NCBI GenBank assembly: GCA_021815785.1
Contig: JAKAZS010000035.1
Location: 1-32,029, forward strand
Direction: 5' to 3'
Source of the DNA: a bacterium
GTDB lineage: Bacteria > Cyanobacteriota > Vampirovibrionia > Obscuribacterales > JAKAZS01
DNA: 32,029 nt
The translations under genes and the position numbers were made by a program. The notes beneath the pieces are model-generated. The model did no database searches, was not told the DNA's origin, and saw nothing but the letters and a program-made list of their open reading frames with translations. Of this stretch, positions 23,922 to 32,028 are shown in pieces (position 1 is the first letter of the stretch; each line of letters opens with the position of its first letter).

Positions 23922-25427
23922 TTGAAAGACTTAACTACAAGTATTGGTAAAACTATCCTGGCAAGGGTTAGTGGAATTAAATTGGATCAAAAACTGAAAA
24001 CCGCTTTAAATAAGGGTGTTGTAGGTGGTGTGGTTTTATTTCAGGATAATGTTCAAAGCCAGGAACAGTTATTTAACTTAATCCAGGATATATATAAGAA
24101 TTCTCATCATTATCCTATTATTGCTTGTGATCAAGAAGGTGGAGCTGTTGATCGTTTTTTTGAAGTTCTGACACCAATTCCTTCAGCAATGTCATTAAGT
24201 GCAGCTTGCGATCCTGAAGCGTTTGCTAAAGTTATTGATGTAGTATTAAGCGAATTGTGTCAAATTGGTATTAATTGTATTTTAGCTCCAGTACTTGACG
24301 TCGTTACTAGTATTCTTAATCCAATTATTGGAACGAGAGCTTATAGTGATGATCCAGATACGGTTTGTCACTATGCGGGGAAATATCTAGAAATTGCTCG
24401 TAAATATAATATTTTAACTGTAGTCAAACATTTTCCTGGTCATGGCAGTACGGTTGAAGATTCACATTTAGACTTAGCGGTAAACCCTCATAATATTGGG
24501 GAGCTTTTGAAAACAGATTTGTATCCCTATACCAAATTAGCTAGCCTAGCCGATGGAATTATGATGGCACATGTCTGGACCGTTGCTATCGATCCTCAAA
24601 AGAAGCCAGCTTCAATTTCAAAAGCTGTATATGATTATTTGTTATACAAGTTAAATTTTAATGGAATTATTTTTACTGATGATATGGCGATGGGGGCAAT
24701 TAAACAAAACTATGGCATTAATGAGGCCTGTTTTGAAGCGTTTAAGGCTGGCGCTAACTATTTGATGTTGTGTGATGATATTGATACTGTTTGTGCGGTT
24801 AATAGTTATCTGAATATAAAAATTGCTTTCAGTCAAGAGTTAATTGAAATGCTCGATAAATCCCTGACCAAAATTGAAACTTGTTTTAAACCTAATCGGC
24901 AAAGTGCTTTTAGTCTAATTAACAGCAATACCTTGCAAAAACACTATCAAATTAATCTTGACTCTGCTAAAAGTGGTTTATGTTTAGTTAAAGGTGAATT
25001 AGTTGATTTACAGTCAATTGATTTTCTTTATATTCCTACCCACCATCGCTATAATTTTAATCTTGATGATATGGTTAAGCAATTTAAAACATATTCATTT
25101 AAGACCGAATTTTATAAATGTGATCTTAATAATAGTACTTTGAAAAAATTAACACGGTTAAGTTCAAATCAAAATATTTTATTGGTTTTGTACAGACCAA
25201 TACTCAATCAAAATCAGTTAAAACTAGTTAATAATATTCAAGATTTATGTAAAAATCTTTATATAATAGTAGTTGATGTTCCTTTTGGTATTGAAAAATT
25301 TACTGGTGCCAATATGGTATTGTGTTGCCTTGATCCAAGTCGATTGGCTATGCAGGCTTTAGCTGAAGTACTGGTTAAGCAAGAGCTCATTCATGGTAAA
25401 TTGCCGCTAATGTTGAGTTTGCATTAA
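23922..25427 (+). CDS. nagZ: Glycoside hydrolase family 3 beta-N-acetylhexosaminidase (NagZ-like)
   Basis: The 501-residue enzyme removes N-acetylglucosamine from muropeptides during peptidoglycan recycling. The family signature KHFPGHGSTVEDSHLDL (169-185) holds the Asp180-His182 catalytic dyad that is characteristic of NagZ, and FTDDMAMGAI (251-260) holds the expected nucleophile Asp253. Substrate-binding segments ACDQEGGAVDRF (68-79) and the IGTRAYSDDP loop (136-145) are also present. The C-terminal 160 residues form an additional domain beyond E. coli NagZ (341 residues), similar to the two-domain Gram-positive form. No signal peptide is seen, so it is probably cytoplasmic. The start is a TTG at 23922 with AGGA at 23910-23913. 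Confidence 0.88.
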   Translation: MKDLTTSIGKTILARVSGIKLDQKLKTALNKGVVGGVVLFQDNVQSQEQLFNLIQDIYKNSHHYPIIACDQEGGAVDRFFEVLTPIPSAMSLSAACDPEAFAKVIDVVLSELCQIGINCILAPVLDVVTSILNPIIGTRAYSDDPDTVCHYAGKYLEIARKYNILTVVKHFPGHGSTVEDSHLDLAVNPHNIGELLKTDLYPYTKLASLADGIMMAHVWTVAIDPQKKPASISKAVYDYLLYKLNFNGIIFTDDMAMGAIKQNYGINEACFEAFKAGANYLMLCDDIDTVCAVNSYLNIKIAFSQELIEMLDKSLTKIETCFKPNRQSAFSLINSNTLQKHYQINLDSAKSGLCLVKGELVDLQSIDFLYIPTHHRYNFNLDDMVKQFKTYSFKTEFYKCDLNNSTLKKLTRLSSNQNILLVLYRPILNQNQLKLVNNIQDLCKNLYIIVVDVPFGIEKFTGANMVLCCLDPSRLAMQALAEVLVKQELIHGKLPLMLSLH

Positions 25428-25486
25428 TTTGAAATTATTTTATACTATTTTTACTAAATACTTGAAGTTAAATGTTATTATTTTAA

Positions 25487-26026
25487 TTATTTTGCAAATA
25501 CATTTTGTTTTAAATTAATGGTATCAATTTTAAGATTTCTTGAGCATACTTCATAAATTGAACTTAAAGTTAAAGTACTGTCAAATAAAGCTTCTTCAAG
25601 GTAATTAAGTGATTCCTTTGAATAGATAGCAAATTTTGGTTCAATCTTATTATCCGTACTTAGATATAAAATATCATTATCTTTAATATGCTTAAGAAAA
25701 TCATCAAGGATATCTTTGGTAATTGGTTTTAGATCATTGGGTAGGACGAAAATGTAATCACATGATGCAACCAAGAGGCTTGAAACAATACTACCCAATG
25801 GCCCCCGCCCGGGAAGAATCTCTCTGACAATATCAACCCCAATATCTTCATACTTTTTCGGATTAGAAGTAATAATAAAGACTTCAACAAAATATTCTTT
25901 TAAACTGTGAAACAATTTAATCACATCAGCTTTACTTTCATAAGGCTGTAATTTACTTTCATCGGCTATACTATCTTCACAAATTATAGCAGCAGTTATA
26001 GATAGTGGGTAATTATTATTTACCAT
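25487..26026 (-). CDS. MobA-like nucleotidyltransferase homologue lacking the GTP-binding motif
   Basis: The 179-residue protein has the length and order of molybdenum cofactor guanylyltransferase MobA. It retains EVFIITSNPKKYEDIGVDIV (48-67), then REILPGRGPLGSIVSSLLVAS (68-88), YIFVLPNDLKPIT (91-103) and EPKFAIYSKES (129-139). The essential N-terminal loop LAGGxSxRMGxxK is gone: the corresponding stretch reads AAIICEDSIADESKL (12-26). The metal-site segment CDMPF reads NDLKP. Guanylyl transfer is therefore doubtful. It begins 2 bp after the hydratase gene and is the last gene of the leucine-type operon. The nearby sulfite dehydrogenase family needs cofactor without a nucleotide, so loss of this activity could be tolerated; that is inference. 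Confidence 0.65.
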   Translation of the reverse strand: MVNNNYPLSITAAIICEDSIADESKLQPYESKADVIKLFHSLKEYFVEVFIITSNPKKYEDIGVDIVREILPGRGPLGSIVSSLLVASCDYIFVLPNDLKPITKDILDDFLKHIKDNDILYLSTDNKIEPKFAIYSKESLNYLEEALFDSTLTLSSIYEVCSRNLKIDTINLKQNVFAK

Positions 26027-26028
26027 TA

Positions 26029-26838
26029 TTACTTTCCTTGATAAACTGGTTCACGTTTTTCGGCAAAGGCCTTTAAGCCTTCGAGTCTATCTTCAGTATT
26101 TAATAATTTTAAATAGGCTTCAGTTTCAATCGCTAAACCAGAATTTAAATCACAATCATATCCATTGTCAATTGCATACTTGGCTTGCTCTAGGGATAAT
26201 GGTGCAGCCTGAATGATTTCTTTAGCCCAAGATCGAACATTATTGGTTAAACCAAAATGAAATCTATCATCACCAAAATCAATGCCAGGGATAATCCTGT
26301 GGACTAGACCAATTTCATGTGCTTCTTTAGCGGTTAGAGCTTTAGTAGTTAAAATCATTTCTTTAGCCCTAGATTTACCAATTAGTCTGGGTAAGCGTTG
26401 GGTACCACCAGCACCGGGGATAATTCCTAGTCTTACCTCAGTTAGCTTAAAGATCGAGTCTTCAACCATAATTCTTAAATCACAACTTAAGGCTAGTTCA
26501 ACGCCGCCACCAAAGGCTGAGCTATTTAAGGCAGCTATAGTTGGTATTGGTAATTCATCAATAGTCTGAAAGGTTTTTTGAATTAGAGTATGATATTCAA
26601 TAACTTGAGCTTCAGTCATTCCTTTGCGCTCAGATAGATCGGCACCAGCACAAAAGGCTCTGCCTCCGGAACCAATAATAATTGCAATTCTAATTGATTT
26701 ATCTTGTTTTATGGTTTCACAGGCTGCCAGTAAGGCTTCGAGAAGAGGTTTATTTAAACTGTTAAGTTTATCTGGTCGATTAAGTTTAAGCCAGGCAATC
26801 TGGCCTTCTTTTTCAAATACTAATTCTTTAGATTCCAT
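26029..26838 (-). CDS. Enoyl-CoA hydratase, methylglutaconyl-CoA hydratase-like
   Basis: The 269-residue crotonase-fold enzyme shows CAGADLSERKGM (63-74), the pattern typical of the AUH/LiuC group. Its oxyanion and catalytic segments are SSAFGGGVELALSCDLR (106-122, Glu114) and LTEVRLGIIPGAGGTQRLPR (132-151, Glu134), so both catalytic glutamates are present. In leucine degradation it would hydrate 3-methylglutaconyl-CoA to HMG-CoA. The adjoining HMG-CoA lyase gene, 2 bp upstream, supports that choice over a general fatty acid hydratase. No C-terminal dehydrogenase domain is present. Confidence 0.88.
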   Translation of the reverse strand: MESKELVFEKEGQIAWLKLNRPDKLNSLNKPLLEALLAACETIKQDKSIRIAIIIGSGGRAFCAGADLSERKGMTEAQVIEYHTLIQKTFQTIDELPIPTIAALNSSAFGGGVELALSCDLRIMVEDSIFKLTEVRLGIIPGAGGTQRLPRLIGKSRAKEMILTTKALTAKEAHEIGLVHRIIPGIDFGDDRFHFGLTNNVRSWAKEIIQAAPLSLEQAKYAIDNGYDCDLNSGLAIETEAYLKLLNTEDRLEGLKAFAEKREPVYQGK

Positions 26839-26840
26839 AA

Positions 26841-27764
26841 TTATTTTATCTCCTGTACGTTAAGACATTTGGCTAGACTTGCTTGTAAATATTTACTAGG
26901 TAATTTTTTCTTAATAATAGTCTGGGCTAAGCTACCAGCTTCAACGAGTTTGTCGATATTGATACCGGTATTAAACCCTAATCCGTGTAATAAATAGACT
27001 AAATCTTCACTAGCCAAATTTCCACTAGCGCCAGGTGCATATGGACAACCACCCATGCCGCCAATACTTGAATCAAAAATACGGATATTCTCTTCAAGCG
27101 ATGCATAGACATTGCTTAAGGCCATACCGTAGGTATCATGAAAATGCATAGCGATTTTTTTGGTGTCTAGCATTGTTCCTAGTGGTTTGAGCAGATCTTT
27201 AACATTTTTTGGGGTGGCATAGCCAATGGTATCACCGATTGAAATTTCATCTATACCCATCTCAACAAGCTTTATAATTAGTTTTATGACATTAGCAAAG
27301 TCTACATACCCTTCATAAGGGCAGAAAAAAGCACAAGAAATATAGCAGCGAATAAATTTCTGGTCAGCTTGAGCTATTTGAGTCAGTTCTTTAATTAAAA
27401 TTAAAGCTTCTTCAATAGATTTGTTAATGTTTTTTTTACTATGACTTTGAGTGGCTGACATAAATAAGGATATTTCTGGTAAATGAGCCAATTTAGCCGA
27501 CTCATATCCTTTAAGATTTGGTACTAAAGCGGTAGTGGTGACAAAATTTGGCAAGTTCAGGATTTGCGCCAGTTCAAGCCCATCAGCTAGCTGCGGAATC
27601 CACTTAGGGCTAACAAATGAAGTAATTTCAATATTTGTGATACCAGAACTCACTAAAGCATAAATTAATTTTGCCTTGTCTGCCGTTGTAATAATGCCCG
27701 TTTCATTTTGGAGCCCATCACGTGGTCCAACTTCAACAATTTTTACCGTTTCTTGTTTACTCAT
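26841..27764 (-). CDS. mvaB: Hydroxymethylglutaryl-CoA lyase
   Basis: The 307-residue TIM-barrel enzyme splits HMG-CoA into acetoacetate and acetyl-CoA, the last step of leucine catabolism. Family motifs are VEVGPRDGLQNE (10-21), containing the metal ligand Asp16 and catalytic Arg15, the metal-binding histidines in MHFHDTYGMALSN (His207, His209), and the mobile loop GGMGGCPYAPGASGNLASED (235-254) with catalytic Cys240. It starts 60 bp after the biotin carrier gene and ends 2 bp before the hydratase gene. No mitochondrial-type or signal extension is present, so it is cytoplasmic. The alternative name liuE/yngG applies in other systems. Confidence 0.94.
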   Translation of the reverse strand: MSKQETVKIVEVGPRDGLQNETGIITTADKAKLIYALVSSGITNIEITSFVSPKWIPQLADGLELAQILNLPNFVTTTALVPNLKGYESAKLAHLPEISLFMSATQSHSKKNINKSIEEALILIKELTQIAQADQKFIRCYISCAFFCPYEGYVDFANVIKLIIKLVEMGIDEISIGDTIGYATPKNVKDLLKPLGTMLDTKKIAMHFHDTYGMALSNVYASLEENIRIFDSSIGGMGGCPYAPGASGNLASEDLVYLLHGLGFNTGINIDKLVEAGSLAQTIIKKKLPSKYLQASLAKCLNVQEIK

Positions 27765-27824
27765 AACGCTAGATTCTCTGTAGCTTAAGTCCTAAGTTTT
27801 AATTTTTCAAGTTAAAGCTGATTT

Positions 27825-28037
27825 TTATTCTAAAATAAGTACTGGTTCGCCTTCATTAACGAAGTCGCCTTTACTGACTTTTATTTCTTTAACGATACCT
27901 TCAATTTCAGCTTCAATGGGTAATTGCATTTTCATTGATTCTAAAATTGCTATTTCCATTCCTGAGGAAATATTATCACCAAGACTTACTAGGATGTCAA
28001 TGACAACACCAGCCATATGCGAAGAAATTTGTTTCAT
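27825..28037 (-). CDS. Stand-alone biotin carboxyl carrier domain protein
   Basis: This 70-residue protein is a bare biotinyl domain. ESMKM (33-37) carries the biotin-accepting Lys36, and the hammerhead symmetry MAGVVIDILVSLGDNISSG / IEGIVKEIKVSKGDFVNEG is clear. In this operon it most likely serves 3-methylcrotonyl-CoA carboxylase, whose biotin carboxylase and carboxyltransferase subunits are not in the window. Similar small proteins (YngHB type) occur in Bacillus beside HMG-CoA lyase and enoyl-CoA hydratase genes, the same context. It could also be shared with propionyl-CoA carboxylase. GAGG lies 10 nt before the ATG. Confidence 0.92.
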   Translation of the reverse strand: MKQISSHMAGVVIDILVSLGDNISSGMEIAILESMKMQLPIEAEIEGIVKEIKVSKGDFVNEGEPVLILE

Positions 28038-28148
28038 TAAATATTATCCTCTTATATAAATACAAGAGATATATTACCAATTTAGCAAAAGAAATTATAG
28101 CTTTTTTGTAAAAAATAAGATAAGACTAATATTTATTAATTGGAAAAA

Positions 28149-29537
28149 TCATCTAAACAATCCTCTTAATGCATCATCCATACTTTTGGCTGCTTCTTTT
28201 GATTCTTCATTATTGTTGTCATTATTATCATCATTTTCATAATTAAAATCTAACCATAAATCTTCTCCACCAGAATTATTTTTATCACTAGCAGTTTCAG
28301 TTGAAACCGGCTGAGTTGTTGTACTTGGTGTTATTACTTGACCTGGACTTGTTACTGATTCAATGGCTCCAGATAAAGCATCGGCTAATGAGTTTATGTC
28401 TGTTGAATTTTGATTAACCTGATTTTGAGTTGATGAAGTTGAGTTTTCTGGTTGGGAATAGGAATTAGCTAATTGTTGCCCAAAGGAAAATAAATTTGCA
28501 TCATTTAAAGGATTGTTGCTATTAGCTGATTGATCATGGCCTGTTGGACTTGACTGTGGCGTTGAAGTAATAGTATTGTCAAGCGCGGTTAGATCTGGAC
28601 TCAAATTAAAGTTAGTTGTTGGAGCAATATTAGAAGTTGATTGAGGTTGGGGCGTTGCCGGTATTGCTGTTTGACTAGTGCGTGAGTTTATTGGACTAGA
28701 TTGAGGTTGTGGTGATGCCGGTATTGCTGTTTGACTAGTGCGTGAGTTTATTGGACTAGGTTGAGGTTGTGGTGATGCCGGTATTGATGTTTGACTAGTG
28801 CTTGGGCTTATTGGATTAGGTTGTGGTGATGCCGGTATTGATGTTTGACTAATGCTTGGGCTTATTGGATTAGGTTGTGGTGATGCCGGTATTGCTGTTT
28901 GACTAGTGCTTGAGTCTATTGGATTAGGTTGTGGTGATGCCGGTATTGCTGTTTGACTAGTGCTTGAGTTTATTGGATTAGGCTGTGGTGATGCCGGTAT
29001 TGATGTTTGACTAGTGCTTGAGTTTATTGGATTAGGCTGTGGTGATGCCGGTATTGATGTTTGACTAGTGCTTGGGCTTATTGGATTAGGTTGTGGTGAT
29101 GCCGGTATTGATGTTTGACTAATGCTTGGGCTTACTTGTGAAGTGGAATTTAAACTAAGATTAGTTAGCGCATCTAATCTGCTTTGTGATTTTTTCACTT
29201 CATTACTTCCTGTTATAATCCCACTATTACTAGCAATGCCATGAATTTGTGGCCCATTAAGTTGATTTGCTGTAATTGTATTAGCTGAAGGAGTTTGATT
29301 AAAATTGATATTATCTAATCTAGCGAAACTTAAATTCTTGTATTTATCATGAATCGATAAAATTTTTGTCTTGTCATGATTAATAACTTTTAGTCTTTCT
29401 TCGGTTACTAGAATGCGGCGTTCTAATTCTTGGATGTTTTGTTGAACTAAAGATATTTCTTCGCGGGTTAAGGCTTCTTTCGTATCAAATTCTTCGAGTA
29501 ATTTCTGCATCGTTGAACCAATATCGAGATTTGACAT
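28149..29537 (-). CDS. Coiled-coil protein with Ser/Pro/Gln tandem repeats, unknown function
   Basis: The 462-residue protein begins with a helical, coiled-coil segment (about 10-65, LTREEISLVQQNIQELERRI region). Nine tandem units follow (about 136-301), six of 18 residues with the consensus S(P/S)S(T/I)SQT(S/A)IPASPQPNPI and three of about 20 residues with QPQPSP or similar. The remainder is Asn/Ser/Thr-rich and ends in an acidic Asn/Asp stretch and KSMDDALRGLFR. No signal peptide or membrane helix is seen. The ATG is well supported by AAGGAG 7 nt upstream. The repeats resemble flexible linkers. I do not recognise the family; it may be a cytoplasmic scaffold. Confidence 0.75.
   Translation of the reverse strand: MSNLDIGSTMQKLLEEFDTKEALTREEISLVQQNIQELERRILVTEERLKVINHDKTKILSIHDKYKNLSFARLDNINFNQTPSANTITANQLNGPQIHGIASNSGIITGSNEVKKSQSRLDALTNLSLNSTSQVSPSISQTSIPASPQPNPISPSTSQTSIPASPQPNPINSSTSQTSIPASPQPNPINSSTSQTAIPASPQPNPIDSSTSQTAIPASPQPNPISPSISQTSIPASPQPNPISPSTSQTSIPASPQPQPSPINSRTSQTAIPASPQPQSSPINSRTSQTAIPATPQPQSTSNIAPTTNFNLSPDLTALDNTITSTPQSSPTGHDQSANSNNPLNDANLFSFGQQLANSYSQPENSTSSTQNQVNQNSTDINSLADALSGAIESVTSPGQVITPSTTTQPVSTETASDKNNSGGEDLWLDFNYENDDNNDNNNEESKEAAKSMDDALRGLFR
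28634..29132 (-). repeat. Coding tandem repeat, 54-60 bp period, nine units
   Basis: Nine consecutive copies encode the Ser/Pro/Gln units of the host gene. Six are 54 bp and the three C-terminal ones are 60 bp. Copies are nearly identical at the nucleotide level, and two types alternate (TSIP and AIP variants), suggesting block duplication. There are no unrelated spacers, so this is not CRISPR. Confidence 0.92.
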
Positions 29538-29663
29538 GAGTAAACTCCTTGACTAATAGTAAATGACTTCTGAAATACGGTTATTTGTTGAATTAATTTC
29601 TTAAAGATTAGTTTTACCCCAACTTATCTAATTATATGCCCGAGAGTATATATAAACAAACCT

Positions 29664-29687
29664 AATAACTTTAATTATTAAGTTATT
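29664..29687. terminator. A/T hairpin between the acyl-CoA synthetase and repeat-protein genes
   Basis: AATAACTT (29664-29671) and AAGTTATT (29680-29687) are exact inverted complements with an 8-nt loop. A T-rich run follows on the plus strand (29688-29700), with a weaker T-rich stretch on the minus strand. It could end the leftward acyl-CoA synthetase transcript. Stability is low because the stem is nearly all A/T. Nothing else is seen in 29538-29807. Confidence 0.35.
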
Positions 29688-29807
29688 TTTATTTATTTTT
29701 GATAACCTGTTACTTGATTTTAAAAACTCAATAGATTTTTTAAATTACAAGAAACTACTCTAATCTGAAATTTATCCTATTTAACAACTTTAAAAAATTA
29801 GTTATAT

Positions 29808-31778
29808 TTATACTTTGACAGTAGGGACAATGTATTCAAGAGCCTCGGGGTTTTCAATTGAGGACAAATCAATACTTTCATACGCTAAATACTTCTGTTT
29901 AATTGTTTTGCGGACAATTTTTCCTGACCTTGTTTTGGGTAGAGCCTTGACTGTATTAATTTCTTTAGGCCTAAAGGAATGTCCCAGTTGTTCTGCTAAA
30001 GCATAATTTAATTCGTTTTGAATATTAATGTTTAAATCCTTATTTTTAAGCACAACAAAACAAACGATAGCTTCCCCTTTAATTGGATCAGGTACACCAA
30101 TTACCGCCGCCTCGATTACATTTTCATGATTAGTTAAAATTGCTTCAACTTCGGATGGACCTAGGCGTTTACCGGCTATTTTAATAGTATCATCCGAACG
30201 CCCATAAAGAAACCAAAAGCCATTTTCATCGATTTTTGCCCAGTCGCCATGATACCAGGCTCCCGGGAATTTGCTAAAGTAAGTTTCCAAATAGCGATCT
30301 TGTGCATTTAAAAAACCTTTTGTCATTGAAGGTGCTGGTTTTCGGCAGACAAGATGACCAACTGTATTAAAAACTTCCTGCCCGTTTTCATCAAAAACGG
30401 TTGCATCCATGCCTAGTCCACGATAACCTAATGAACAGGGTTTGCAGGGTATCAGGGGATACGGTGTTAAAAAGCCACCAATAACTTCTGTTCCTCCTGA
30501 AAAATTAACTACTGGACATTTGCCTTTACCAACATGGTTAAAAAACCACATATAGCTATCTTCATCAAATGGTTCGCCAGCTGCACCTAGGTATTTTAGG
30601 CTGGACAAGTCAATTTCTTCAATATTTAAATCGCTTGCGCCTTTAAGCGTTCTAATTAAAGTTGGGCTAATTCCTAAAATGTTAACCTTATATTTTTCAA
30701 TAATTTTAAAAAGATGATTTGAGTTAGGATGATTCGGCGCTCCTTCGTAAAGCATAATCGTACCGCCCCAAAACAAGGCTCCAATTACTTTCCATGGACC
30801 CATCATCCAGCCTAAATCAGTAATCCAAAAGAAAACATCACCAAGACTAACATCAAAGCAAAATCCATGTTCTTTACTTATTTGAGCTAGTGCTCCAGCA
30901 TGAGTATGAACACAGGCTTTAGGTGCACCTGTAGTTCCGGATGTATAAAGGTAGAGACTTTCATGTTCGGCTTTAGTGTTTATATTTATGTTAATACTTG
31001 CTTGATCCGGTACATTTATAAAATCAGCGAACCAGATATTTGTCTTATTATCTAAATTTGTTTTGGCTTCAGGAACGTGATTTACGACAATTAAATGTTT
31101 AATTGAAGGCGAAATTGCTATAGCTTCATCTGTTTCAGTTTTTAAATTAATTAATTTGCCTTTACGATGGCTGGCATTTACGGTAAAAATCGCTTTAGCT
31201 TTAGCATCATTTAAACGGGCCGCAATTGCCTGAGCACCATAGCCACTAAAAATGGGAATAACAATAACACCAACTTTTAGACAACCAAAAAATATGGCAA
31301 TCATTTCTATCGTCATTGGCATATAAATAGCCACCGAATCGCCCATTTTATAGCCATGATAAAGGAGAGCTCTGGCTATTTTATCAGCCAAAACACTAAT
31401 TTCTTTATAAGTAAATTGTTTAACTTGCCCCGCTTCATTCTCCCAAATCAGAGCCAATGCATTAGCACCAGCTCTTGGTCTTACATCTGTAGCTTGAGCT
31501 GGTTGAACATGGTAGTCAAGGCAGTTCGCGGTAATATTTAATTCACCATTAATAAACCATTTTGTAAAAGCTATGTTATCCTTTGGGTCGGTTAGCTGAG
31601 AATATTTCTTCTGCCATTGAAATCCCATAAATTCCATAGCATTTTCCCAAAACCAAGAACTGTCATCAATAGATTTTTGAATCAAATCCTCAATACTGGC
31701 TAATTTATGTAATTCCATAAATTTTTTTACTTTACAATTAAGATAGTCACCAGATGGCTCCCAAATAAAATTATTCAT
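29808..31778 (-). CDS. Acetyl-/acetoacetyl-CoA synthetase-like AMP-forming ligase
   Basis: The 656-residue member of the ANL superfamily activates a carboxylic acid as acyl-AMP and then acyl-CoA. The P-loop YTSGTTGAPKAC is at 278-289, the A5-type motif NFSGGTEVIGGF at 425-436, YHGDWAKIDENGFWFLYGR at 509-527 (A7 Asp512), the hinge and A8 motif at 528-545 (TIKIAGKRLGPSEVEAIL region), and the adenylation lysine Lys620 in KTRSGKIVRK. The N-terminal acetyl-CoA synthetase-type extension (WFWENAMEFMGFQW, 42-55) is present. In this setting acetoacetate from HMG-CoA lyase is an attractive substrate, with the thiolase next in the pathway, but acetate, propionate or isovalerate cannot be excluded from sequence. 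It is a single gene 34 bp behind the Gly-rich gene. Confidence 0.88.
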   Translation of the reverse strand: MNNFIWEPSGDYLNCKVKKFMELHKLASIEDLIQKSIDDSSWFWENAMEFMGFQWQKKYSQLTDPKDNIAFTKWFINGELNITANCLDYHVQPAQATDVRPRAGANALALIWENEAGQVKQFTYKEISVLADKIARALLYHGYKMGDSVAIYMPMTIEMIAIFFGCLKVGVIVIPIFSGYGAQAIAARLNDAKAKAIFTVNASHRKGKLINLKTETDEAIAISPSIKHLIVVNHVPEAKTNLDNKTNIWFADFINVPDQASINININTKAEHESLYLYTSGTTGAPKACVHTHAGALAQISKEHGFCFDVSLGDVFFWITDLGWMMGPWKVIGALFWGGTIMLYEGAPNHPNSNHLFKIIEKYKVNILGISPTLIRTLKGASDLNIEEIDLSSLKYLGAAGEPFDEDSYMWFFNHVGKGKCPVVNFSGGTEVIGGFLTPYPLIPCKPCSLGYRGLGMDATVFDENGQEVFNTVGHLVCRKPAPSMTKGFLNAQDRYLETYFSKFPGAWYHGDWAKIDENGFWFLYGRSDDTIKIAGKRLGPSEVEAILTNHENVIEAAVIGVPDPIKGEAIVCFVVLKNKDLNINIQNELNYALAEQLGHSFRPKEINTVKALPKTRSGKIVRKTIKQKYLAYESIDLSSIENPEALEYIVPTVKV

Positions 31779-31812
31779 ATAAATATAATCCTTAGTAAGT
31801 ATAAATTAAAAT

Positions 31813-32028
31813 TTACCAACCACCATAACCACCATAATAACCACCGCCTAAACCACCCATACCCATACCATAACCACCCATACCCATGCCACCCATACCA
31901 TAACCACCCATACCATAACCACCCATACCATAACCACCCATCATCGGATAACCATATCCTCCCATCATCATACCACTGCCCATACCAGATAAAAGACTAA
32001 CTGCGGCTCCACCAACTGTCGCTAAGGC
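31813..32028 (-). CDS. Gly/Met/Tyr-rich protein, C-terminal part only
   Basis: An open minus-strand frame enters from the right edge and stops at TAA (31815-31813). The visible 71 residues start ALATVGGAAVSLLSGMGSGM and then become a run of GGYGMGGYGM-type repeats ending GGGYYGGYGGW. Low-complexity Gly/Tyr/Met tails occur on surface, RNA-binding or metal-binding proteins; nothing here discriminates. The short Ala/Gly/Val stretch before the tail may be a membrane helix or glycine zipper. The N-terminus lies outside the window. Confidence 0.75.
   Translation of the reverse strand, partial: ALATVGGAAVSLLSGMGSGMMMGGYGYPMMGGYGMGGYGMGGYGMGGMGMGGYGMGMGGLGGGYYGGYGGW

Noticed and set aside
26282-26863. 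Plus-strand open frames opposite the enoyl-CoA hydratase gene
   Set aside because: They lie entirely within a well-supported conserved gene on the other strand and show no family features or ribosome sites.
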